Notes: a model not told the origin generated them from the letters alone. A stretch of DNA of 52,333 nt from an uncultured Victivallis sp. (GCF_944391105.1 NZ_CALXSK010000024.1:1-52333); one strand, 5' to 3'. Counted from the stretch's first letter, positions 16,899-26,110 are shown. Program-made: numbers and translations.

Positions 16899-17348
16899 AT
16901 GATGAAAAACGTTGACTTCAATGCGATCGTATTCAAATTTGCGATTCCTCTGTTGCTCCTCCAACTGCCGGGAAGTTTGACATGGCTGAGAGATGGAGAG
17001 TGGAGAGTCATCGGCTGGATTTCATTTGCGCTGCTGGTGCTGCTGATTCCGGTCTGCGGCTTTTTCACAGTGCGAAAAGGGCCTGAAACGGAGGAGACTC
17101 GGAAAGTATCGGAGTTTCTCTTCCGGCTGTTCGGGCTCTACCAGACGATTCTGGCGCTGGGGAGTTTCCCGTGGATCATCCAGTTCCTGATGGATCCTCC
17201 GCCTGCGGAAATCGTATGGGCGCAGGCGTTTCCGCCCGAACCGGCGTGGTATGTCCTCCATCTGCTGTTCGCCGTCACGCTGCTGACGATTCCGAATGTG
17301 TGGAATCGCCTGATCGTGCTGGTCGGCAGGTTTCTGCGGAGATATTAA
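16899..17348 (+). CDS. Small integral membrane protein of unknown function
   Basis: I do not recognise this 149-residue protein. It has four hydrophobic segments (about 10-27, 38-55, 76-96 and 115-132) joined by short loops. The first loop contains TWLRDGEWRVIGW, the third a Pro-rich MDPPPAEIVWAQAFPPEP, and the C-terminus is basic (RFLRRY). GGGAGG precedes the tandem ATG codons. It sits between galK and trpS, 42 and 44 bases away, and is likely part of that transcript. Confidence 0.72.
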   Translation: MMKNVDFNAIVFKFAIPLLLLQLPGSLTWLRDGEWRVIGWISFALLVLLIPVCGFFTVRKGPETEETRKVSEFLFRLFGLYQTILALGSFPWIIQFLMDPPPAEIVWAQAFPPEPAWYVLHLLFAVTLLTIPNVWNRLIVLVGRFLRRY

Positions 17349-17392
17349 CCGGATGATCCGGATTCGTTTACGATTGAAAAGCGAGTGAACCA

Positions 17393-18358
17393 ATGAGAAT
17401 TTTAACAGGGATTCAGCCTTCGGGCACGCCGCATATCGGCAACTATTTCGGCGCGATGCGCCAGATCATCAACATTCAGGAGAAGGGCGAAACGTTCGTC
17501 TTTCTGGCGGACTACCATTCGCTGACGACCTCGCCGGAACCGGCGCAGCTGCGCGCAAACGTGCTTGAGCTGGCGCTGAACTTTCTCGCATGCGGCGTGA
17601 ACACCGAGAAGTCGACCGTGCTGTTCCGGCAGTCGGACGTTCCGGAGGTGTGCGAACTGACCTGGATTCTGAACAACGTGACGCCGGTCGGGCTGCTCGA
17701 ACGCGCCCACAGCTACAAGGACAAGATTGCGAAGGGATTCTCCCCGAACAACGGTCTCTTCTCCTACCCGGTGCTGATGGCGTCGGACATCCTGCTCTAC
17801 CAGAGCAACCTCGTGCCGGTCGGCAAGGACCAGAAGCAGCATCTCGAAATCACGCGCGACATCGCGATCAAATTCAACAACCAGTACGGCGAAGTGTTCA
17901 CGATTCCGGACGAGCTCATTCCGGAGGAGGTCGCGATCGTTCCCGGCACCGACGGGCAGAAGATGTCCAAGAGCTATCACAATACGATTCCGATCTTCGG
18001 CAAGGAGAAGGAGATCAAGAAGGCGATCATGAACGTCGTCACCGACTGCAAACAGCTCGAGGAGCCGAAAGATCCCGACACCTGCAACGTCGTCGCGCTC
18101 TACAAACTCGTCGCCACACCGGAGGAGCTCGAGGAGATGAAAGCGAAGTACCGCGCCGGCGGCTACGGCTACGGCCACGCGAAACTCGCGCTCTTCGACA
18201 AACTCTGGGCCTACTTCGAGCCGATGCGCAAACGGCGCGCGGAACTCGAACAGAATCTCGACTACGTCTGGGAAGTCCTGCGCAAAGGGGCGGAAAGAGC
18301 GCGCGCCGAAGCCACCGTGACCATGGCGAAAGTCCGGGAGGCGGTCGGCCTGCGTTGA
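17393..18358 (+). CDS. trpS: Tryptophanyl-tRNA synthetase
   Basis: A 321-residue class I aminoacyl-tRNA synthetase that charges tRNA-Trp. The HIGH signature appears as TGIQPSGTPHIGNYFGA (residues 5-21) and the KMSKS loop as GTDGQKMSKSYHNTIP near 190. PVLMASDILLYQSNLVPVGKDQKQH is the highly conserved core of the family. The length is normal. The stop codon overlaps the first of a pair of 27-bp repeats that may form its terminator. It is last in the lpxK-galK run. Confidence 0.97.
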   Translation: MRILTGIQPSGTPHIGNYFGAMRQIINIQEKGETFVFLADYHSLTTSPEPAQLRANVLELALNFLACGVNTEKSTVLFRQSDVPEVCELTWILNNVTPVGLLERAHSYKDKIAKGFSPNNGLFSYPVLMASDILLYQSNLVPVGKDQKQHLEITRDIAIKFNNQYGEVFTIPDELIPEEVAIVPGTDGQKMSKSYHNTIPIFGKEKEIKKAIMNVVTDCKQLEEPKDPDTCNVVALYKLVATPEELEEMKAKYRAGGYGYGHAKLALFDKLWAYFEPMRKRRAELEQNLDYVWEVLRKGAERARAEATVTMAKVREAVGLR

Positions 18359-18448
18359 CGCACTTTAAAGGGAATGGGACTGAACCTGGATAGTACTTTT
18401 TGTCCGTTTTGTCCCACTCCCTTGACGCACTTAAGAGGGAATGGGACT
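18355..18448. repeat. Direct repeat pair with internal inverted repeat after trpS
   Basis: A 27-base sequence starting TTGACGCACTT occurs at 18355-18381 and again at 18422-18448 with two mismatches. Between them, GGGAATGGGAC (18370-18380) pairs with GTCCCACTCCC (18411-18421) with one mismatch, and a run of T lies in the loop. The structure sits in the convergent space between trpS and the isomerase gene. It may act as a bidirectional terminator or be a small dispersed repeat. Confidence 0.6.
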
Positions 18449-19359
18449 TATCTCTGCGATCCGACAAGTTCTTCTGCGACGAAGGACATGAGCCTCTTAA
18501 ACCGGTTGACGGCCTCTCCCGGCGAAATCCCGTATGTTGACATGTTCGCTTCGTTCTGGAAAGAACGAAGCCGGGGAGCATCTGTCCTGAGCCGCCGGAG
18601 AAGCCTCGACCAATCAATGGTCCCTTCTCCGGCAAGCAGATGTTCATCATCGAAGCCGTGGTTGTCGTGAAGATGGCAGGTGACGACATGCGGCAGCAAC
18701 CGGGACAGCGTATCGTTCTGAAAATGGACCGAGTTTTCCCAACGCCTCCGGATCCATTCCACCATCATCCCCGGTTGCTTTCCGGGAGATGCATCCATGA
18801 GATTCGCATGCCCGGAATCGAAACAAATTCCCAGGGAAGGTCGATCGAACTCGGCAAGAAACGCCAGAAGTTCTTCCGGAGTATCGGTGGGGAAAAGCGT
18901 ATTCTCGACGGCGATAATGAGTCCGAACGTCTCGGCTTCCGGCAGAAGTTCCGCAAGAGATTCCCGAACCCGGCTGCGTAATTCGAAAAGAGGTCGACCA
19001 CTGTCGTTGGTTCCGATATGCATGGTAATGCTTTCCAGCCCGAACGAAGCACAAAGTTCAAATCTCCGCTTATGCTCCTCCGGGAGAACGGTGCGTCGTA
19101 TCGGATCGGAACAATTCAGATCCCACTGTTCGCCATAGGGGGCGTGGGCATTCAAAAAACGGATTCCGCTTGCACGGGAAGCACATTGCAGCGCTTTGCA
19201 TCGCTCCGGGTCCTGTGGTAACAGCTCAAGTTCTTCCGAGGTCAACGACAGATGGCGAACTCCATCTTTCGCGCAGTGCTCGAAAAAAGGACCAAGCATG
19301 GAAGTCGGAATCCCCCTGGTACGGAGGAAATGGGATACGGGAATGTCGTTTGATTTCAT
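18448..19359 (-). CDS. Sugar phosphate isomerase/epimerase-like TIM-barrel protein
   Basis: This protein of about 303 residues belongs to the xylose isomerase-like/AP endonuclease 2 TIM-barrel superfamily. Metal-ligand positions are visible in ESITMHIGTND, GLIIAVENTLFPTD (Glu), LGICFDSGHANLM (Asp and His) and VVTCHLHDNHGFDDEHLLAGEGTID (His, Asp), the characteristic order of the family. The ATG at 19359 is preferred; a GTG at 19374 is an alternative. It lies 72 bases after a lipoprotein gene and ends the minus-strand unit pseudopilin-amylase-lipoprotein-isomerase, so it probably converts a sugar released by that system. The substrate is unknown. Confidence 0.83.
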   Translation of the reverse strand: MKSNDIPVSHFLRTRGIPTSMLGPFFEHCAKDGVRHLSLTSEELELLPQDPERCKALQCASRASGIRFLNAHAPYGEQWDLNCSDPIRRTVLPEEHKRRFELCASFGLESITMHIGTNDSGRPLFELRSRVRESLAELLPEAETFGLIIAVENTLFPTDTPEELLAFLAEFDRPSLGICFDSGHANLMDASPGKQPGMMVEWIRRRWENSVHFQNDTLSRLLPHVVTCHLHDNHGFDDEHLLAGEGTIDWSRLLRRLRTDAPRLRSFQNEANMSTYGISPGEAVNRFKRLMSFVAEELVGSQR

Positions 19360-19431
19360 AATTCTTTTTTTCACCAGATTATTCTTTTTAATCTCTTCGA
19401 AATGACCGTCTACAACGGTTCTTTCTGAAAT

Positions 19432-20322
19432 TCAGCTCTCTTCCGGATATACGCAAAGCCGCCAATTCCACTCCTGTACCATACCGGGAGCAACATCCAC
19501 AGGAAGAAACGGTTCGAGAGCAAAACAGTTCCGACTGTTGTGCCAGATTTGAACAAACTCAAAGGACTCATCGGAACCGATGGTCACCACATACCGCAGA
19601 TCGGTTCGAAACACGGCGGAAAGCGTTCGAGCGGAATCGCCCTCCGTGTATGTGTGGGAAGTGGATTCCGGCAGGTCAAACACCCTTCCGACAAATCCTC
19701 CGGGCAGGCGAAAATAACAACTCTGCAACTCGTGAACATTGAAAAACGGATGAAGATAAACCTGCCCGCGAATAGGGCGCAAACCGAGATTCTGTATTTT
19801 CTGCCACATAACGATTTCCGGGGAGCCGTCAGTAACGGTTACCCTCACGATAAGTTCATACGCGTAACCGGCATGAAATCCAGAATTCTGGCGTGCCTCC
19901 ATCACGACCCGATCCTCTGTCCGGGTTACACACGTCACCCAGGGAAAAAGTTCAACTGGAACTGCCCGAAAACGGTTCTCTGCATTCGGTTCAATAATGC
20001 CTACGCCGAGCTTCAACTGCCGATTTGGAGAGAGCTCCAGTTCCGGCACAATCTCCTGAGTACAGCCAAAAGCCGGATGATATCCGTAAAGAGAACGAAT
20101 ATGGAAAAGTTCTTCCGTACTGCCGGCAGGACGCAGCGAAACTATCCAGCCGGCCCGTAAAAAACGACATCCGAACTTTCCTGCACGATCCGGTACGGAA
20201 GGATCATCCAACTTCAACGCAAAACAACCATTGTCGACCAGGCAGCTGCGCGGAACCGCGGCGCACCCCGAAAGAAAAAGGGCTGCGGCCGCCATACCGA
20301 ATGCGACAAGTTTTCTCCTCAT
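19432..20322 (-). CDS. Lipoprotein with aldose-epimerase-like features
   Basis: A 296-residue putative outer-membrane or periplasmic lipoprotein. Residues 1-20 form a lipoprotein signal with lipobox LSGC (Cys20). The rest is beta-rich; GQVYLHPFFNVHEL and the closing QEWNWRLCVYPEE resemble the galactose-mutarotase fold, and a DUF4380-type carbohydrate protein is an alternative. Its ATG overlaps the stop of the GH13 gene by four bases (20319-20322), so translation is coupled. It may bind or epimerise the amylase product at the envelope. The functional assignment is tentative, while the lipoprotein nature is clear. Confidence 0.8.
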   Translation of the reverse strand: MRRKLVAFGMAAAALFLSGCAAVPRSCLVDNGCFALKLDDPSVPDRAGKFGCRFLRAGWIVSLRPAGSTEELFHIRSLYGYHPAFGCTQEIVPELELSPNRQLKLGVGIIEPNAENRFRAVPVELFPWVTCVTRTEDRVVMEARQNSGFHAGYAYELIVRVTVTDGSPEIVMWQKIQNLGLRPIRGQVYLHPFFNVHELQSCYFRLPGGFVGRVFDLPESTSHTYTEGDSARTLSAVFRTDLRYVVTIGSDESFEFVQIWHNSRNCFALEPFLPVDVAPGMVQEWNWRLCVYPEES

Positions 20323-21797
20323 TTTCCCGGCTCTAACAGGTAAATACCGAGCATATCAGGCGGGATGGTTACCTGAAGAGTCTCCGGACGACCGGAAGCG
20401 AACTCCCGGTCTGCCATCAGATCGGTTACAACCAGGTTTCCGGCCCCGATTCCTGCCGCCTCATACGGAAGTGAAATCCGAATCGTTGCATCGTTTTTCC
20501 CATTGTTCGGCACGATCAGAACCGCACGTCCGTTTCGATACCGTGCATAGGATTGCAGAAGCTCCGGACGATCGGTCTCCACCTTGCAGATGTTGGCCTC
20601 TTTGCGCAGAACAGCCGGAAAATACTCGAAGATATCCGGATAGCTCCGCCGGATGCGGATCATCTTTTTCACGATTTCGAAAAAGCGGCGATTCTCCTTT
20701 TGTTCAAGCAAATCCCATTGTACCGGGTTGGACCATGACCAATGGTTGGTGACGGTACGCGGATTGTTCCACTCCTCCCCCAGATACCAAAGCGGAATGA
20801 ATGGAGAAAAGAGCGCCTGATATCCGAACGCAATCGGGCTGCCGTGCGCGGCAAATTCCACACTGTCATGACTCGTAAGCTGATAAGCGTAAAAGCGCTG
20901 TTCCCCGGGAGCAATCTCCGCATCGCGGGCGATAAGTTCGTCACCGCTGCGAATAAGATCCACAATGTTTTTTTCGAGAAAAACCGTGCAGGTCGTGCGC
21001 GGCGCTCTCGGATCGCCGTCCCGACAGAAAGCGATCTGGTCAAAATCGAAAACTCCCTGTCGACAACTGCCGCTCTCGGCAATAAAAACAACCTTACGGC
21101 CGAAATCCAGCAACCGCTTCCGCGCTTCCGCATAAGGAGCATATCCCGCAAAAAACGGGGCACAATCACAACGGAATCCGTCGGCGCCAGTCACCAGAAT
21201 CATCTCAACCAGGCGGGATGTGAACCACTCACGCAGTTCCGGGTTTTTCCAGTTCCAGCGCTGCCCGTGCCATTGCTCGATGGGACCGGTAAACCACTCC
21301 GGCTTCTCTCGGAGAAGCGGAGCTCCGCCATACAAAACCGTCACGCCCCACGAAACGACGTCAAAGAAAACCCGGATGTTGCGCCGATGAGCCGCGTCAA
21401 CGAAATCTTTCACCCGTTTCCACTGTTCTGAAATTTCCGTTTCTCCGGTCAAATTCGGATTCAGAGTGTGAATACCGAAGTTGCCGTAATGATTTCCATC
21501 GTTGATGGGCGTGATCCAGATGCCGTTCACACCCATCTCCGCAAGATGATCGAGCGTTTTCTCCATGCCGCGAAACGTTCCATCAGTTGAGGCGGTTTGA
21601 ACATTGGCCTCAACAATAATCAGGCTTTTGACCCAGTCCGGTGTTGCGGTCGTCCCCGGAGACACAGTCTCGAGTTTCACTTCCGCATCGGGACGAATGG
21701 CCGGAATCAGAGCGGAATTGTCCATGGGGATTTCGGCGGAGAATCCCGCTGCCACCGCCAGCAACGCACACCCAAGCACTATTTTTTTGACCAGCAT
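20319..21797 (-). CDS. Secreted GH13 alpha-amylase-family enzyme
   Basis: A 492-residue exported enzyme. The signal peptide is IVLGCALLAVAAGFSA, and the mature protein starts near residue 21. The (beta/alpha)8 barrel shows GH13 regions: GVNGIWITPIND; the nucleophile Asp in GADGFRCDCAPF; the acid/base Glu in VVFIAESG; and the third acid in QLTSHDSVEF where the usual form is NHD. A C-terminal beta domain ends with VTIPPDMLGIYLLEP. It acts on alpha-glucans or related oligosaccharides. It starts 23 bases after the pseudopilin gene and overlaps the lipoprotein gene, so these are an operon controlled from 23180-23208, probably by the divergent GntR protein. Confidence 0.9.
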   Translation of the reverse strand: MLVKKIVLGCALLAVAAGFSAEIPMDNSALIPAIRPDAEVKLETVSPGTTATPDWVKSLIIVEANVQTASTDGTFRGMEKTLDHLAEMGVNGIWITPINDGNHYGNFGIHTLNPNLTGETEISEQWKRVKDFVDAAHRRNIRVFFDVVSWGVTVLYGGAPLLREKPEWFTGPIEQWHGQRWNWKNPELREWFTSRLVEMILVTGADGFRCDCAPFFAGYAPYAEARKRLLDFGRKVVFIAESGSCRQGVFDFDQIAFCRDGDPRAPRTTCTVFLEKNIVDLIRSGDELIARDAEIAPGEQRFYAYQLTSHDSVEFAAHGSPIAFGYQALFSPFIPLWYLGEEWNNPRTVTNHWSWSNPVQWDLLEQKENRRFFEIVKKMIRIRRSYPDIFEYFPAVLRKEANICKVETDRPELLQSYARYRNGRAVLIVPNNGKNDATIRISLPYEAAGIGAGNLVVTDLMADREFASGRPETLQVTIPPDMLGIYLLEPGK

Positions 21798-21820
21798 GAC
21801 ACCACTCCCTGTATTTGGTT

Positions 21821-23104
21821 TCAGTCTCGAGCTTCCGATCCCCAGAAATATCCTTCATCCGATGTGTAATCCTGTGGAATGCTCTCCTTGGTCCGCTGTT
21901 CAACATGGCCGTCAGCAAAACAGAAGTTCATCGCGTGTCCTCCTCCATGTCGATACTCTCCGATTCCGTTCGCATTCGAGACAACCAGACCGTCCTTGGT
22001 GGAACTGTCGCGTTTACAGGCCTGTGGATCCGGAGAGGAATCCCATTGATCGGTATCGAATAGGGCTGCCCGTCGACTCGGGATCCGGATCCGACCGATC
22101 TTCATGTCACAGGAACCGTCACGGTTTGACGCGAACCCCCGACCGTCATTGACGGCTCGTGGATCGTTAATGCCGTAATGCCGCGTACTCGTCGCAAGGT
22201 TATAGGCAAAAGAGGAAGGACAGGCAAACGGACCGATCGGCATCCGCAAATTTCCCTCGGCCCGGAGATAGGCATTGTTTTCGATCTGCGTGTTCGGCGA
22301 ATAAAGACTCATAAGCATATCCTGCCACTTGCCGCTCCAGTTCGCGTTGATATTGCAATTCCCCGCCGGAATCACACCATTGTTTTCATCAATATACATC
22401 GTCATGTAAGTTCCAATTTGCTTCAGATTTGAAGTACACTGAATGTCTTTCGCCCGGGCTCGTGCCTGGTTCAACGCAGGAAGCAGCATCGACGCCAAAA
22501 TTGCGATGATTGCAATCACTACGAGGAGCTCTATCAAGGTAAACGCCGCTTTGACCGTTGCATGGCTGTGGGAGGCAGGGGGTGTTTCCGCCGCCCCCCG
22601 CACCCCCTGCGTCCGGCAAGGTGCCGGTGCCGCGTACGGGGCGGTCACGGACTCGGCTGCGGTCGGCCGGCGCGAGGGGAAAGAGCCGCAAAAACGCGAA
22701 CGGCTCTTCCCGCTTTTCTGCGGAAAGACCCATTCGCGTTTTTGCTCCACTTCGCCGCTTGCCGAGCGGAGACTTTGTTGCGGGGCGATGACTGGCCGAT
22801 GGGGAGTTTGATGGTTGTTCGGTACGGGGAGAGACGCGGCTGCCATAGCCGCTTTCTCTCCCCCGAACCCCTCTCTTGACTGCCCGGTGCAGACAAGGAA
22901 AGAATGGTATATTTGACAAGTTTTCACCACGAGAAGCTCGATCAATGTAAATGCCGCCTTGACCGTTGCAGGACCGTGGGAGACAGCCGCGTTCATCCTC
23001 CCGTTTTCCTCTCTTGACTGTGGAACAAGAAAAACGAAACGCTTGCGGATATGTAAAATTTCCCCTATGGAGAGTCCAGACATCATGGAAAATTTAACTT
23101 TCAT
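21821..23104 (-). CDS. Pseudopilin with duplicated, insert-expanded N-terminal leader
   Basis: A 427-residue pseudopilin whose N-terminus is unlike the others. The strong GAAGGAGG ribosome binding site fixes the ATG at 23104. Residues 1-50 are a leader containing [13 protein letters not shown], followed by [10 protein letters not shown] (51-60), where the hydrophobic helix breaks off. A second leader copy ([14 protein letters not shown], offset 46 residues) follows, then about 90 residues of Pro/Arg/Ser-rich sequence, then [10 protein letters not shown] again (187-196), now continuing into a full membrane helix [20 protein letters not shown]. The C-terminus has [19 protein letters not shown], an H-X11-DG form. 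Prepilin processing would have to remove some 187 residues. It heads the amylase operon. Confidence 0.85.
   Translation of the reverse strand: MKVKFSMMSGLSIGEILHIRKRFVFLVPQSREENGRMNAAVSHGPATVKAAFTLIELLVVKTCQIYHSFLVCTGQSREGFGGEKAAMAAASLPVPNNHQTPHRPVIAPQQSLRSASGEVEQKREWVFPQKSGKSRSRFCGSFPSRRPTAAESVTAPYAAPAPCRTQGVRGAAETPPASHSHATVKAAFTLIELLVVIAIIAILASMLLPALNQARARAKDIQCTSNLKQIGTYMTMYIDENNGVIPAGNCNINANWSGKWQDMLMSLYSPNTQIENNAYLRAEGNLRMPIGPFACPSSFAYNLATSTRHYGINDPRAVNDGRGFASNRDGSCDMKIGRIRIPSRRAALFDTDQWDSSPDPQACKRDSSTKDGLVVSNANGIGEYRHGGGHAMNFCFADGHVEQRTKESIPQDYTSDEGYFWGSEARD
22519..22986 (-). repeat. In-frame tandem duplication with 270-bp GC-rich hairpin insert
   Basis: The stretch 22519-22578 recurs at 22927-22986 with roughly 80 percent identity at an offset of 408 bases (136 codons). 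A second marker, CCTCTCTTGACTG, recurs at 22870 and 23008, an offset of only 138 bases (46 codons). The difference, 270 bases (90 codons), is therefore an extra GC-rich insert. It contains several inverted repeats: GCAGGGGGTG/CACCCCCTGC (22575-22610), AAAAACGCGAA/TTCGCGTTTTT near 22691-22744, and GGGGAGAG/CTCTCCCC (22826-22863). Reading frame is kept throughout. Confidence 0.8.
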
Positions 23105-23179
23105 TCTCTTTACCTCCTTCGTTGAATATTATTACCCACATTAAATCCCGTAATATATAACGGTTTATTTCTGGTTTTA

Positions 23180-23208
23180 ATTATACTTCAAATAGAATTG
23201 AATGTCAA
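23180..23208 (-). promoter_or_regulatory. Consensus promoter of the pseudopilin-amylase operon
   Basis: Read on the minus strand, TTGACA (23208-23203) and TATAAT (23185-23180) are perfect and 17 bases apart. The spacer holds the dyad TTCAAT...TTTGAA. The divergent GntR gene starts at 23316, and the whole interval 23105-23315 is strongly AT-rich. Confidence 0.8.
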
Positions 23209-23315
23209 GAGAATTTATTAAAATTGAGAAAATTAAATATGTTTTTTATATATGATTTGAAATATCCATATATTTGTGTATGGTATTAATAATAACATAG
23301 AAAGGATGAAACATC

Positions 23316-24341
23316 ATGTTCACCTCTTGTCAGGAGGGACTGCTCACAGAGTTAAGGTGCCGAATCCTGCGTGGTCGTCCAGGAGAGATACTGCCGCCCG
23401 CGGCGAAGTTGGCAAAGGAGTTTGGAGTCAACATCAAAACTGTGAACAAGGCATTGAACCGCCTTGCCACGGCCGGCCTGGTAGAGCGCCGCCGCCGCAT
23501 CGGTACTGTGATCCGCTCAATTCCGGGCGGAACGCCGGATGGAATAAGGATGATCGAAATTATTTTCTCCGGATTCACGGCGCCGTTTCTCCACCCGTTC
23601 TGGAGCGAAGTTCTGGAAGGGGCCCACGAGGTATTCAATACTTTCGGCTGTCGGATCATTCTGAACCACATCAAAGCAGATCCGGAAACACACCAGTTCA
23701 ACTTCAACGCAATGTCTCTCTCCGATGCGATCGGCCGGGTAATTGTCGGCCCCGGCGAAAAATGGCTGCTGGATCGTATCGCAGCTTCTGGCCGCCCAAT
23801 GGTCTGCGCAGGCGACGAGATTCACGATCCGAATATGCCGCAGGTGTACTTCGACTTCTCTCGCGGAATCAATGACGCGGTAAACTATCTCGCACGTCAG
23901 CGAAAATGTCAAAAAATCGGATTCATCGGCCACATCGAAGCCTGGATCAATCCTGCCCTGCTGCAAAAATTCAACGCATACATCTTTGCCGTTCAAAGAT
24001 TCATGAAACTGGATCGCAAGCTGATGGAGGGATGCTGGCCCCGGCCCGGAGAAGGCGAAGCCGCAATTCTCCGACTGCTGGAACGCACCACCCCCGATGC
24101 TCTGATCGTGGGAACAGATCTCATGGTGCCGGAAATCGACGCGATCCTTTCCGGGCGCGGATTGAAAATTCCTGTCATCGGTTGCGATGGAATCCGGCTT
24201 GATAAGCCACCCGTGGATTATCATGCGATTGTTGCACCGCGGCGTGAATGTGGTAAACTTGCCGCGGAATTACTGCTCAAAGCCATCAACCAGGGCGAGA
24301 CGATCGGTCGCCATGGGCTGGAAGCCGAATTCCTGCTCTAG
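23316..24341 (+). CDS. GntR-family regulator with LacI-type sensor domain
   Basis: A 341-residue regulator. The winged helix occupies residues 5-70 (ILPPAAKLAKEFGVNIKTVN, KALNRLATAGLVERRRRIGT). The remainder is a periplasmic-binding-protein-like effector domain with IIFSGFTAPFLHPFWSEVLEG, SRGINDAVNYLARQRKCQKIGFIG and ALIVGTDLMVPEI. AAAGGATG precedes the ATG. It is divergent from the pseudopilin-amylase-lipoprotein-isomerase operon and is the probable controller of that operon in response to an alpha-glucan-derived sugar. The architecture equals that of the GntR protein at 1074-2147, so the two cassettes may be related by duplication. Confidence 0.88.
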   Translation: MFTSCQEGLLTELRCRILRGRPGEILPPAAKLAKEFGVNIKTVNKALNRLATAGLVERRRRIGTVIRSIPGGTPDGIRMIEIIFSGFTAPFLHPFWSEVLEGAHEVFNTFGCRIILNHIKADPETHQFNFNAMSLSDAIGRVIVGPGEKWLLDRIAASGRPMVCAGDEIHDPNMPQVYFDFSRGINDAVNYLARQRKCQKIGFIGHIEAWINPALLQKFNAYIFAVQRFMKLDRKLMEGCWPRPGEGEAAILRLLERTTPDALIVGTDLMVPEIDAILSGRGLKIPVIGCDGIRLDKPPVDYHAIVAPRRECGKLAAELLLKAINQGETIGRHGLEAEFLL

Positions 24342-24358
24342 CATCCGAACCGGGACCC

Positions 24359-25252
24359 TTATTTGGCGAGCGCGAGCAGCACGACGCCCGCGAGGATCGC
24401 GGCGAGTGCCGCCGCCTTGACCTTCACGTTCCGGTCGTGGAAACAGGCGCAGCCCGCGGTGAAAGTCACCACGCAGCTGCAGCGGCGCAGCAGCGAGAGA
24501 ATCGAGACCTGCGTATCCGGCAGACTCAAAGCGTAGAAGTAGAGCCAGTCCGCCACGATCAGCAGAATCCCCGTCGCCGGGATGCTCCAGCGCCAGTGGA
24601 ATGGGCGCGTGGAGTGTCCGAATTTCCAGTTCAGCAGCCAGGCGATGCCGAGAATCACGACAAGGTCGACCGAAAAGTGGAACTGCATCATCTCGCGCGG
24701 AATCGCGAGCGTCCCGAGCAGGAACTTGTCGTAGAGCGCCGAAACCGAACCGAGCAGCGTCCCGAGCACAATCATGTGTGCGCCCCGGTTTTGCCGGAAA
24801 TTGATTCCCTCGTGTTTCCCGATCACGGAAAAGAGGTAGTACCCCGCGAAGATCACCAGCATCGCGACGCCCTGCCAGATCGTCGGAATCTCCCGGAAGA
24901 GGATCAAACTGCCGAGGAACGTCCAGAGCGGCGCGGTCGCGCGGATGGGCGCTGCGATCGAGATCGGCAATTCACGCATCGCATAGTAGACACAGCTCCA
25001 GCTCGCCGCCACCAGCAGCGATTTCGCAAAAACAAACAGCCAGATGCGCGTTCCGCAGAAAAATACATCATTGAGTTTTCCGGCGGCGACGGTTCCGAGA
25101 ACAAAAAATGTGCTGCCGCAGAGCGTCGCAAAGAACAACACCGGCATGATCGGATTCTCCCGGACGGCGTGCTTTTTGCAGAGATCATAAACCCCCAGCC
25201 CAAGCGCGGAGAGGAGAATCAGCGGGAACCAGCCTGGCAAAGTCTGCATCAT
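24359..25252 (-). CDS. EamA/DMT-superfamily transporter
   Basis: A 297-residue inner membrane protein with about ten hydrophobic segments in two repeated halves, the layout of drug/metabolite (EamA) transporters. Diagnostic pieces are WSCVYYAMRELPISIAAPIR at the end of the first half and ADWLYFYALSLPDTQVSILS in the second. It is the last gene of a minus-strand run with the isomerase and Gfo/Idh/MocA genes, separated from the isomerase by 72 bases. The solute is unknown; given the neighbours a sugar or sugar acid is plausible. The start is at the first of two ATG codons, with only a weak ribosome binding site. Confidence 0.85.
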   Translation of the reverse strand: MMQTLPGWFPLILLSALGLGVYDLCKKHAVRENPIMPVLFFATLCGSTFFVLGTVAAGKLNDVFFCGTRIWLFVFAKSLLVAASWSCVYYAMRELPISIAAPIRATAPLWTFLGSLILFREIPTIWQGVAMLVIFAGYYLFSVIGKHEGINFRQNRGAHMIVLGTLLGSVSALYDKFLLGTLAIPREMMQFHFSVDLVVILGIAWLLNWKFGHSTRPFHWRWSIPATGILLIVADWLYFYALSLPDTQVSILSLLRRCSCVVTFTAGCACFHDRNVKVKAAALAAILAGVVLLALAK

Positions 25253-25324
25253 TCCAAATCACCGTAAAAAAAGAGGCGGCCCGGCGGAGAGCATCCCCCC
25301 CCGCAGGCCGCTCTGCATCAACCA

Positions 25325-26110
25325 TTACTTCACGCCCATCGCCTTCAGATTGTCGAAGGAGATTTTGATCGACTCGAAGATATCCCGGTCGCGGAAGAGC
25401 GCGTCCTGTTCGATCGAGTACCAGCGAACCCCCTCCTCACGACACGCCTGGATGATCGCGGGCCAGTCGAGGTTGCCCTCGCCGATCTCGCAGAAAACCG
25501 GAGTGCCGCCGTCGATGATCGCGAAATCCTTGAAGTGGATCACCGGCATGCGCTTGCCGACCTTGTGAATCCAGTTCACGGGATTCTGGCCGCCGCGCGT
25601 GACCCAGTGAACGTCGATCTCGGCCGCGACCAGATCGGGATTGCTGTTCCGGTAGAAGTAGTCCAGCACGATCTCGCGGGTTCCCGGCAGCCGCTCAAAT
25701 TCGAAGTGGTGATTGTGATAACCGAGGCGGATCCCCTTCTCCAGCAGCTTCGCGCCCATCGTTTCGAAGATACGGATCAACTCGTTCACTCCTTCGACGC
25801 TGCTGCGGTATTCCTCCGGGGGCGCACCGAGCGCCGTGAAGTCGCATTCGAGCGTCTGAAGCCGGTCGATAAGCGGGGCCGCGTCGCCTTTGAGCGTGTC
25901 GATCCCCTCATGGGTCGCACAGCAGAAGAGGTTGTGACGGTCGAGCTGCCGCTTGATGACGTCGGCGGCGAGCGGCGTGCCGGAGACCTGAACGGCCTGA
26001 TAGCCGATTTCACAGACTTTGTCGAGGGTTTTGTCGAGGTCGCTTTCCGTCTGGCAAAAGTCGCGCAGATTGTAGAGCGTGACCGCGATCTGGGAGTCGG
26101 GAGCTTTCAT
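25325..26110 (-). CDS. Sugar phosphate isomerase/epimerase family protein
   Basis: A 261-residue TIM-barrel protein of the xylose isomerase-like superfamily (IolE/hydroxypyruvate isomerase/tagatose epimerase relatives). Metal ligands are seen in GIRLGYHNHHFEFER, VAAEIDVHWVTRGG, VIHFKDFAI and the C-terminal WYSIEQDA. It lies 33 bases after a Gfo/Idh/MocA oxidoreductase on the same strand, a pairing common in inositol and uncommon-sugar catabolism, so the two probably act in sequence on one substrate. The clean ATG at 26110 is used. Confidence 0.88.
   Translation of the reverse strand: MKAPDSQIAVTLYNLRDFCQTESDLDKTLDKVCEIGYQAVQVSGTPLAADVIKRQLDRHNLFCCATHEGIDTLKGDAAPLIDRLQTLECDFTALGAPPEEYRSSVEGVNELIRIFETMGAKLLEKGIRLGYHNHHFEFERLPGTREIVLDYFYRNSNPDLVAAEIDVHWVTRGGQNPVNWIHKVGKRMPVIHFKDFAIIDGGTPVFCEIGEGNLDWPAIIQACREEGVRWYSIEQDALFRDRDIFESIKISFDNLKAMGVK

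Noticed and set aside
22645..22919. Alternative frames in the insert of the pseudopilin leader
   Set aside because: They are by-products of GC-rich inverted repeats; only the frame continuing the pseudopilin is supported.
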